Positions 44,248 through 51,711 of a stretch of DNA of 64,000 bases are shown here, piece after piece. The translations under genes were made by a program, and so were the position numbers. The stretch spans positions 186,001-250,000 of the forward strand of contig JAIEOQ010000005.1 in assembly GCA_019750335.1 (NCBI GenBank). Reading direction: 5' to 3'. The notes under the pieces were generated by a model, which was not told the DNA's origin, did no database searches, and was given only the letters and a program-made list of their open reading frames with translations. The first letter of the stretch is position 1. The number at the start of each line of letters is the position of its first letter. The DNA comes from Candidatus Obscuribacterales bacterium (GTDB taxonomy: Bacteria; Cyanobacteriota; Vampirovibrionia; Obscuribacterales; Obscuribacteraceae).

Positions 44248-46154
44248 TGCGCTGAACCTTGTTCTTTGTAGATCTCTTCAAGATTGTGCAGACCCATAAT
44301 CGTTTGCGATAGAGGAGTTGGGTCGTAGTTCTTAATTGTGTTGCGAGTGCCGATGATTGAAGTCGGGCAGACTATATAAATGAACGGTGCTTGATCGTAA
44401 ATGATCTTCTGGAATTCATCGTAAAGCGCTTTGCGTTTGGTTTGATCGAATTCGCAAGCAGCCAGATCGTATATTTCATCCATGCGCTTTTCCCAGGGAC
44501 GAGCATCGGTAACTTTGATATTGCCTTTGTCGTCATGGTCTCTTTGATCGAAAAGATGGAGTCTGCCGTCAGTGCGGAAAACGTTGGCGCCATTGTGCGG
44601 CTCAAGCGGGTCGCCTGTTAGAGCCATGAGTTGAGCATCCCAATCTTTTTTGCTGTCCATTTTGTCTTGGATCACATTGAAGTTCAACTCTTGCAGGTTG
44701 GCTTTAATGCCCAGTTTTTTCATGTCATCGGCAATCATGCCTGCTGCTGCCGGATAGAAAGTACCGCCGGAAGCGTAGAGTAGATCAAATTCAACTTTAT
44801 GTCCCTTTTTGTCATAAAGATAGCCGTCTGGCTTTTTAACGAATCCCGACTGGCGAAGCATGTCTTCGGCGGCTTTAAGATCAGGCGAGAATGCTGGCAA
44901 ATCTTTGTCGTAAAAAGGCGAAGCTTCAGGCATTGATGTGTGTGAAACCGAGCCGATGCCTTTGAAATAGTTGGCGACGATCTTTTGTCGATCGATTATG
45001 TGATTAACAGCTTGGCGAAAGTTAGTGTCGTTGAACCAAGCTGATTTGATTGGATCGACATAAGGCTTTTTGCTTTTGCCGTCATTGCGTTGATTCATAT
45101 TGAATACAAGGAAGAACGAACCGGTGGACGGTCCGAGATTGTAGAGGCGATAGTTGCCTGCTTTTTGATTTTTGAGCAAGTCGACTACGTCTCGGGCTCG
45201 CAACTGTGTAATGTCTATTTCTTTAGCTTTGAATTTGAGCAAAAGAGTATTGACGTCAGGAATGATTGTATAAATCTGTTTGTCTATGTTCGGCAAGCCT
45301 CGACCTTTTTGATCGAGCATATAAAAGTTGCTGGTTTTCTTCAGTTCGACCCGTTGCGAAGGCACAAAACGCGAAAGAACATAAGGTCCGCTTGTGATAA
45401 GCGAAGCCGGATTGCAATTGACAGACCAGAGTTGTTCGAATTGACGATGTCCGTCTTTTTTGCTGATTATCGGCTCGACGATATGTTTGGGAGCAATTGG
45501 TGTGGCTAATAAACGTTTGAACGGTACAAAAGGTTTTGCTGTAACGAACTTATTGGTCAGTTCGTCTTCGGATGTCACTTTCGGCATTTTACCTTCAACT
45601 TGAGCGATATCGCGAATTGAGGTGTTGCCGTAACCTTGTCCGATTATTTTGTTCCAGGTAAATTCGACATCGGCTGAAGTAATCGGCTTGCCGTCTGACC
45701 ACTTTAAGCCTTTACGCAAGCGAGTTATATAAGTTACGTGATCGGGAAGCTCTTTGATTTCTACTGCCAGATCTGGCACAACGTCGCCGTTAAACATGTC
45801 TGTCTGCGCTAGGCCGCGGAACATCGTGCCGCCCAATTCGCTTGAAAGAGAATCGGCCGCTGTCCAGGGATTGAATGTTTTCGGATCAAGCCCGACGATT
45901 ACGCGCACAAGCGAGCCGCCTTGGACGCCAGCCGGATATCTGCCTTGCAAGCGCTCGGCGCCTTCCACCATATAAGTTTTGAAAGGTCCCGGATAGGCGG
46001 GGTTAACCACAGGCAATGCTGATTTTTTTTCTTGGCAGCAAGCAGGGACTCCGGATTCGTTATTCTCGGTTTTGTCACCACCGGCGGTGCTGCAACCGCT
46101 GAGTAGGATCGACAATCCGGTCAGGAGCGTGAAGGCGTTAGTAAGATTGCGCAT
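44244..46154 (-). CDS. Extracellular solute-binding lipoprotein, family 5 (first copy)
   Basis: 636 aa from ATG 46154. The lipobox LSGC gives lipidated Cys21. Family 5 motifs: LRKGLKWSDGKPITSADVEFTW and FRQAVNHIIDRQKIV. It is the first gene of the transporter operon and is paralogous to the second copy, which suggests that two related ligands share one permease. A TTG start 30 bp upstream would add a short extension without a signal-like character. Confidence 0.9.
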   Translation of the reverse strand: MRNLTNAFTLLTGLSILLSGCSTAGGDKTENNESGVPACCQEKKSALPVVNPAYPGPFKTYMVEGAERLQGRYPAGVQGGSLVRVIVGLDPKTFNPWTAADSLSSELGGTMFRGLAQTDMFNGDVVPDLAVEIKELPDHVTYITRLRKGLKWSDGKPITSADVEFTWNKIIGQGYGNTSIRDIAQVEGKMPKVTSEDELTNKFVTAKPFVPFKRLLATPIAPKHIVEPIISKKDGHRQFEQLWSVNCNPASLITSGPYVLSRFVPSQRVELKKTSNFYMLDQKGRGLPNIDKQIYTIIPDVNTLLLKFKAKEIDITQLRARDVVDLLKNQKAGNYRLYNLGPSTGSFFLVFNMNQRNDGKSKKPYVDPIKSAWFNDTNFRQAVNHIIDRQKIVANYFKGIGSVSHTSMPEASPFYDKDLPAFSPDLKAAEDMLRQSGFVKKPDGYLYDKKGHKVEFDLLYASGGTFYPAAAGMIADDMKKLGIKANLQELNFNVIQDKMDSKKDWDAQLMALTGDPLEPHNGANVFRTDGRLHLFDQRDHDDKGNIKVTDARPWEKRMDEIYDLAACEFDQTKRKALYDEFQKIIYDQAPFIYIVCPTSIIGTRNTIKNYDPTPLSQTIMGLHNLEEIYKEQGSAQ

Positions 46155-46282
46155 GTCTGCTTGAAAACCTGAAAAAGGGCTCAAGCATCTATTTTAAACC
46201 CATTGAATACGTTCGCCTGCTTTGCAACGTGCTTGTATCAAGTTATTGTCGTTGAACAAGTTTGAGCTGGCTCGCGAGCAGA

Positions 46283-47413
46283 CTATTGTCCGTTGAAAAG
46301 TTCCGGGGCGAAGCTTTTAATGGACTGCACGGCAATGGCGCCGGCAAAGTTAGGCAGTTCGGTTTGAATGACAGCTGTGCCTAGTTTTTGTTGAAAACTA
46401 GCTCGGCGGACGACGACACCTAACACCTTACCCCGCTGGCTGACTACCGGTCCGCCGCTGTTGCCTACTGATACCGGGGCGTCTACTTGCAAAAAACGTG
46501 GCGCTACGCGGCTTATGCGTCCGGTGCTAAAAGTAGGGGTGTAGTATGAGCCTGAATCAAAATCAATTTGATCTGAAGCCAGAGGATAGCCGATTACTTG
46601 TATCTCTTGCCCTTCCGATGGCTCGATGTTTTCAAATTCAAATATCGGCAGGGCTAAATTATTTACCGAGAGAAGAGCCAGATCCGGATCGTTATCCGAT
46701 TTAGCTACTTTGAAAAGCTGTGCCGGAATAGACGGCTGTGTTACCGGTCCGACCGGATGCAGAAAAAATCCGGTTTCTACAACTAAGCCGGCTTGAGCAA
46801 GATATTTCTGAAATTGAACACGGCTTGGATCTGCCTTTACCGAAAGCGTGTTTTCATAAGTATCCCAGACACCATCTACGGTGCTTTGATAGACAACCTT
46901 TTCGCTCAAGCTCATGTCTTTTTTTTGCGATAAGTTGACGATATTCAAAAGGTCGCGATAACGATTTTCCGGATCGCCGAAACCAGCTGTTTGCTGAGCA
47001 TAAAAGCGTAATGCGGCAAAGAAGCGTTCGCACTCTTTAATTAGATTGTCGCCGCTTGTGACTACGTGTCTATTGGTCAAGAAATAACGTTTATCGTTTC
47101 GTATAGTTTGAATCGGAAAGCTCGAGCCGGAGCCGACAACACGAAATCCTTTGTCGTCAGCTGAAGTACCGAACACCGGGTAGCGATATTTAGGCGAAAG
47201 GTCGGTTAAATGGGCAAAGCCATTTTTTAAGCGAAATTTGACAGCAACATTAAGCTGAAATACACGACCTTTTAGACGTTTATCCAGGGTTTCCCAGGAT
47301 TCGGCTTTCTCTTGAGCGTAAGCAGGCAGCATTTGGGCAGCTTGGCAAAAAAATGACGAAGCACAAGCGGCGATGATCAATGTGATTTGACGGATATTTG
47401 CGGTTAAGTGCAT
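46283..47413 (-). CDS. Secreted trypsin-like serine protease
   Basis: 376 aa. A signal peptide (LIIAACASSFFCQAAQ) precedes a chymotrypsin-fold domain. The catalytic triad is H116 (FLTNRHVVTS), D244 (NDPDLALLSV) and S319 (VGNSGGPVV). It is related to HtrA/DegP-type S1C proteases, but no PDZ domain follows, and the domain has an inserted helical region between H116 and D244 of about 80 residues. Likely role: quality control of exported proteins. It lies upstream of the transporter operon on the same strand but 128 bp away. Confidence 0.85.
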   Translation of the reverse strand: MHLTANIRQITLIIAACASSFFCQAAQMLPAYAQEKAESWETLDKRLKGRVFQLNVAVKFRLKNGFAHLTDLSPKYRYPVFGTSADDKGFRVVGSGSSFPIQTIRNDKRYFLTNRHVVTSGDNLIKECERFFAALRFYAQQTAGFGDPENRYRDLLNIVNLSQKKDMSLSEKVVYQSTVDGVWDTYENTLSVKADPSRVQFQKYLAQAGLVVETGFFLHPVGPVTQPSIPAQLFKVAKSDNDPDLALLSVNNLALPIFEFENIEPSEGQEIQVIGYPLASDQIDFDSGSYYTPTFSTGRISRVAPRFLQVDAPVSVGNSGGPVVSQRGKVLGVVVRRASFQQKLGTAVIQTELPNFAGAIAVQSIKSFAPELFNGQ

Positions 47414-47573
47414 CGCTGGATTAACTATGGACCTGCCGGATTAGAATTCTACCTATTTTAGCCACTTTATCATTGTCTGGCATCAATTAAGCGTCCGATT
47501 TTGCGGATAACCGTATGGTCCTTAAGCTTGCCGAACTTTATTGTAAAGGGGTTGGCGATTTGGTAAATGAATA

Positions 47574-48869
47574 ATGGTCATGAATATTGGCGCCAGCCAA
47601 CAAAGTTTGCCTCAAGCAACAACAGCAGATTCGTTGACAGCGACAAGTCCGGTGGCAGCGGAAATATCCACAGCGCAGATATTGATTGCGCTTATGGTTG
47701 CCGGCTTGGGATTTCTGGTCGATGTTTATGACATAGTGATTTTTGCCGTAGTCCGGGTCTCGAGTCTTGTCAGTTTGGGGGTGGCCCAGCAAGATTCATT
47801 AAGTACCGGTGTTTGGCTGCTTAATCTGCAAATGGCCGGAATGTTGGTCGGCGGATTTTTGTGGGGAATACTCGGCGATAAAAAAGGGCGAAAGTCGGTG
47901 CTCTTTGGTTCAATCGTTCTTTATTCTTTAGCCAATATATTGAATGGTTTTGTCACTGATGTATCCCAGTATGCTTTTTTGCGTTTTCTGGCCGGGGTCG
48001 GGCTTGCCGGCGAAGTAGGTGCAGCAATGACTATTGCCGCTGAGGTTACGCCGCGTAAGTATCGAGCTTACGGTACGGCTGCTGTTGCCGGGATTGGCGT
48101 TTTTGGTTCGATTTTAGCTAGTTTGGTTGGTGGTGCATTATCCTGGCGCATGGCTTTTATCACAGCCGGTATCGCCGGCATATTTTTGTTGTTTGCTAGA
48201 GTGTCGCTAAAAGAGACGCCGCTTTATGCCAAAATTTCGCAAGATGACAAACTTGAGCGCGGTAGTATCAAGCTTTTATTTTTGGATAAAGATCGAGTTC
48301 TGCGCCTCGTTCGCTGCGTATTGGCTGCGATGCCTTTATGGTTTGTGCTTGGTGTTATCGTCTCGTTTGCGCCGGAGATTCGTGGTGGCGGAGTCGGCAA
48401 TATTGTTATCAGTGTAGCTGCCGTGGCGCTGTTTTATTCTATCGGTGAAACAGTCGGCGAAGTGGCAAGTTGTGTACTCAGTCAAATATTGCGTAGCCGA
48501 AAGTTGGCGATGCTGGTTTTTGCTGTCGGTGCTTTTATCTCTTTGATGTGCGTTCTTTTCGGCCCACCGCAATTTTATGGAGCATTTTGTTTACCTCTGG
48601 GATTTTTTGTTGGTTCCTGGTCTGTGGTTGTCACCTCGGCAGCCGAACAGTTCGGAACTAATTTAAGAGCGACTGCTACTACCTTGGTTCCCAATTTGGT
48701 GCGTGCTTCGGTAATACCGGTGACGACTCTTTTCGGCATTCTTGCGGCTACTTTTGGTCCGATCTTTGCGGCGATGGCTACCGGTGGTTTGTGTTTAGTA
48801 TGCGCTGTTGCATCCATACTCTTGATGGAAGAAACTTACGGCAAAGATATGGATTTTGTAGAGCGTTAA
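47574..48869 (+). CDS. MFS transporter
   Basis: 431 aa with about twelve membrane segments. Motif A is WGILGDKKGRKSVLF between segments 2 and 3, and AMTIAAEVTPRKYRAYGTA is the sugar-porter-like PESPR/PETKGR-related element. The C-terminal half has SAAEQFGTNLRATATTLVP. It resembles the sugar or organic-acid (SHS/AAHS) MFS groups; the substrate is not known. No clear ribosome-binding site precedes ATG 47574 or the ATG two codons later. Confidence 0.85.
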   Translation: MVMNIGASQQSLPQATTADSLTATSPVAAEISTAQILIALMVAGLGFLVDVYDIVIFAVVRVSSLVSLGVAQQDSLSTGVWLLNLQMAGMLVGGFLWGILGDKKGRKSVLFGSIVLYSLANILNGFVTDVSQYAFLRFLAGVGLAGEVGAAMTIAAEVTPRKYRAYGTAAVAGIGVFGSILASLVGGALSWRMAFITAGIAGIFLLFARVSLKETPLYAKISQDDKLERGSIKLLFLDKDRVLRLVRCVLAAMPLWFVLGVIVSFAPEIRGGGVGNIVISVAAVALFYSIGETVGEVASCVLSQILRSRKLAMLVFAVGAFISLMCVLFGPPQFYGAFCLPLGFFVGSWSVVVTSAAEQFGTNLRATATTLVPNLVRASVIPVTTLFGILAATFGPIFAAMATGGLCLVCAVASILLMEETYGKDMDFVER

Positions 48870-48872
48870 AAA

Positions 48873-50357
48873 TCAGCTCGGAATTGTAATTTCAACTTCG
48901 AAGCTGCGTTGCCAGGGAAGACAAACGCGAACCGAAGGAATTTGCCAGCCGGTGGCGGAGCTTATTTGAGTCAAATAAGGCTTCATCAATTCGGCCAATT
49001 TGCTATCCGGTACGGGTTGTCCGTTGAGTTGGGGGCGTACTTGAGTTTGGTATGCCCAGTCGTCGGCAAAACGGATGAACATAGTTTCGCGAAAAGCTTT
49101 TTCGGATTGTTCGCTAACTCCTTGAAGTTTAGAGAACCAGCGGGCTACGCTCAGAGCAATGGCAGAGCCTAGTGTATTGCCGCTGGTGTTCCAGCCGGCG
49201 TAAGCGCAAATTTTAGAGAGCAGCTCCGGACGTTTTAGGAGTTCGGAAACAAGCTCGGGATCGGCGCCGTTAGCATAAGCTAGATCGCAAATAGCGACGG
49301 GCTGCGGGCTGCGTTCGATAATTTCCAGGGCGCGGCTGACAGCTTCGCTTGAGTTGATGCGGCGAAGATCGTTTTGTCCGGGAAGGAATATATGATCGCC
49401 TTGCTGCGGTTCGGCGCAATGAATTAACAGTCGAAAGTCTTCGCTTCCGTCTGTTTCGTTGATTACGTTCAATCCGGCTGCGTGTACATGTTTTTCCACA
49501 CTGTCGCCGATTGTTTGTCCTTCGTAACGGCTGGCATTGCGAGAACCGTAGTTTGAGCTGTAGTGTACCGAAACTCGCGGACGTTTTTGTGTTGATTCAA
49601 GAATAGCTCTTGTAAGCAAAGTGGACATGGTTTCATCGGAGCCGGCGTAAGACATCACTTTTCGTGCAATGCCACCATCTTGCGCGGCGCGCATCAATTT
49701 TTCTTGTTCGAGTTTGTTCAATCCGAACTCGCCTGAATCATCCTGGCTGAAGACGATGAAATCAATGGCACCGGATTTTACATAGTCGATAAGTTGATTG
49801 TTGGCTTTGAAATTACGCCGGCGTGTTTTCAGATAATCTTCACGCACGCTAGGTTCAATGCGCGATTCGGCAAGAGATAAAGCCCCGGCAGTTAGCTTTG
49901 CGCCGCTAGCATTTTTGTGCAGCATTTCTGACCATTGAAAAATATCGCGCCCGTAACGTGACCAATATTTTTTTTCTTCGGTATTGTCGTAATTATCCGA
50001 AATGCGCATGATACTTGATTGAGCGTAAACGGTGAGATTGTTGCTGACCATTTTTTTCCAGCTGGCGATCTCTTTAATGCGACTGTTGATTTCGCTATCC
50101 GTTTCTTCGCCGCGTCTTGAGTTGATTAGTCCACCATAGATCAAGCTATCCAGACAAACGAGTAATTTGTCCGGTGTTTTATGTTTGAGAGTGTCAGTCA
50201 GCCATTCGTTTAAACCGGATGGGCGCGAGGGCGCAGTTAGGGAACCGAGCAGATCTCGCGGTGCAGTAATGGCTTGAATACCGGCTATACGACAAATTTG
50301 TTGCGGCAGCAAGTAAGTGACCGGGCGATTGTCGAGAGGGATTAGTACAAGCTGCAT
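48873..50357 (-). CDS. DUF4127-family protein
   Basis: 494 aa, no signal peptide. The start MQLVLIPLDNRPVTYLLPQQ and the later LDSLIYGGLINSRRGEE, RISDNYDNTEEKKYWSRYG and FSQDDSGEFGLNKLEQ are characteristic of DUF4127. Members are found scattered in bacteria and their reaction is unknown. A metal-dependent hydrolase-like fold is often inferred. It begins 8 bp after the 50366 gene, so the two are probably one operon. Confidence 0.85.
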   Translation of the reverse strand: MQLVLIPLDNRPVTYLLPQQICRIAGIQAITAPRDLLGSLTAPSRPSGLNEWLTDTLKHKTPDKLLVCLDSLIYGGLINSRRGEETDSEINSRIKEIASWKKMVSNNLTVYAQSSIMRISDNYDNTEEKKYWSRYGRDIFQWSEMLHKNASGAKLTAGALSLAESRIEPSVREDYLKTRRRNFKANNQLIDYVKSGAIDFIVFSQDDSGEFGLNKLEQEKLMRAAQDGGIARKVMSYAGSDETMSTLLTRAILESTQKRPRVSVHYSSNYGSRNASRYEGQTIGDSVEKHVHAAGLNVINETDGSEDFRLLIHCAEPQQGDHIFLPGQNDLRRINSSEAVSRALEIIERSPQPVAICDLAYANGADPELVSELLKRPELLSKICAYAGWNTSGNTLGSAIALSVARWFSKLQGVSEQSEKAFRETMFIRFADDWAYQTQVRPQLNGQPVPDSKLAELMKPYLTQISSATGWQIPSVRVCLPWQRSFEVEITIPS

Positions 50358-50365
50358 ATGGCTTC

Positions 50366-51091
50366 CTATGGACGTCCGGAATCGAGACTGGTTTGCGTAT
50401 TGCCCTGTCTTTGATAAAAAGGAACGGCTGGCTCCGGCTTAATACGTATGCCTCGTTTCTGCTCGAATTCAGGACTTATGATAATGCCGTTGGCAAATTC
50501 TTTTTCTTGATCGGTAATTTCCGATTTTACAGGATTGGCAATCTCTAAATCTGAAAAGTCCGGTTTTGACCACACTGCTGTTTCGAAAAAGAGATGCTCG
50601 CCGATTAAATCACCTTGAATCGGCGTATCAATATATAAGGATAAGACGCCGGTTTCCGGTATCTTGCCAATGGCCACCAGTTTGCGATCGGCGCCCAAGC
50701 GCAAATTTTGTCCGTATACCGGCTTTGACCCGGAATTCTTTTCAGCCATAGAAATTGCTACTTTGGATCCCGGTCGTCCTTTGATTACAAATTCGGCCGG
50801 CTTACCGAGGACCATGCGTCCGGGCAAATAAACCAGAGTGTTGGTAATTAAACGATGCCCAAGTCCGCTCAGGCGGGAAGCGCCTCTTGTCGGTAAGGTC
50901 AAAGTGGACTCGGCGCCGGCGTTGTCGGTTCGTGTTGAACTGATAGCCGGTCCGAACGGTGTCGGTTCGGTTTTGAGCATATTCGGCGGTCCGAAAATTT
51001 CATCACCAGTCCCGGCTGCGGCTTCGCACGTCAAAGTGCAGGAAGAGCCGAGAGCTATGGATAATAGTAAACGCGACAACAAGATCTTCAT
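50366..51091 (-). CDS. Uncharacterised exported protein
   Basis: 241 aa from ATG 51091. A signal peptide (KILLSRLLLSIALGSSCTLTCEA) is followed by a Pro/Thr-rich linker and a beta-rich domain with GRMVLGKPAEFVIKGRPGSKVAISM, VYGQNLRLGADRKLVAIG and TGVLSLYIDTPIQGDLIG. It could be a carbohydrate- or envelope-binding module. A TTG 21 bp upstream is the only other start. It precedes the DUF4127 gene in the same direction. Confidence 0.65.
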   Translation of the reverse strand: MKILLSRLLLSIALGSSCTLTCEAAAGTGDEIFGPPNMLKTEPTPFGPAISSTRTDNAGAESTLTLPTRGASRLSGLGHRLITNTLVYLPGRMVLGKPAEFVIKGRPGSKVAISMAEKNSGSKPVYGQNLRLGADRKLVAIGKIPETGVLSLYIDTPIQGDLIGEHLFFETAVWSKPDFSDLEIANPVKSEITDQEKEFANGIIISPEFEQKRGIRIKPEPAVPFYQRQGNTQTSLDSGRP

Positions 51092-51141
51092 TGTATGCTT
51101 AATGGTAGCCAATCCTACATTAGAGCGCCAGTTTTAGTAAC

Positions 51142-51474
51142 GTGTTTTTCAAACGTAATCACGCGAAATCTTCCCAGTCTGAGCCCGGGCATATCTTTCC
51201 GGCGCCGAAAAAACCAGTCTTGCCTGAATTGTCGCGAAAAGTGTCTGATTGGGCCCAAGATCAACGCATATTATTTGATGCCATTTGTCTGGCTCTTTCT
51301 ATCCATGTTTTGGCCCTGCCCTTTTTTTGGTTCATCGGTTGGGCGTTGCCATGGCCTAAGTCGCCAATTATCACAACTATAATTGAGATTAATCTTGAAA
51401 ACTGGCCGAACGAAGCAATCCCGGAAAAGATTACTGACATCCGCAAATCAAATATGCATAAGTACGAAAAATAA
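51142..51474 (+). CDS. Small single-pass membrane protein
   Basis: 110 aa from a GTG, with one membrane segment (AICLALSIHVLALPFFWFIGW) and a short C-terminal tail beginning TTIIEINLENWP. The layout (cytoplasmic tail, one TM, short strand) faintly recalls TonB-type N-termini, but the family is not recognised. No ribosome-binding site is visible and the start may be wrong. Confidence 0.38.
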   Translation: MFFKRNHAKSSQSEPGHIFPAPKKPVLPELSRKVSDWAQDQRILFDAICLALSIHVLALPFFWFIGWALPWPKSPIITTIIEINLENWPNEAIPEKITDIRKSNMHKYEK

Positions 51475-51711
51475 TCGAGAATTTTTCTCTGTCTATTATT
51501 TGAACTATCTACATCGATCGTCGTAGTAGATATAAGAAAGAGATTTTTTAGAGCGTTTGGCTATGCATGTGGTGTCTTGTGCAAATCAAAAAGACTCCTG
51601 TTGATAGTTGGGCGCGAGCCGGTTGAGATGCTATCGGGCTTCAAGTATTCTATTTAGCTCGAAGTGATTTTGCCCCCACGGTTGTGGTGGTAACGATTTT
51701 GCCAGGACGTA
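51475..51711. other. Upstream region of recJ
   Basis: Holds an imperfect inverted repeat (ATCTAC...GTAGTAGAT near 51510-51531) and a short CCAC/GTGG hairpin about 35 bp before the recJ start. AGGA precedes the ATG at 51712 by 4-5 bp. No clear -35/-10 pair was found. Confidence 0.35.

Noticed and set aside
44244..46154. Tandem binding proteins as a frameshifted single gene
   Set aside because: Each has its own start, lipobox and complete family 5 domain. They are paralogues.
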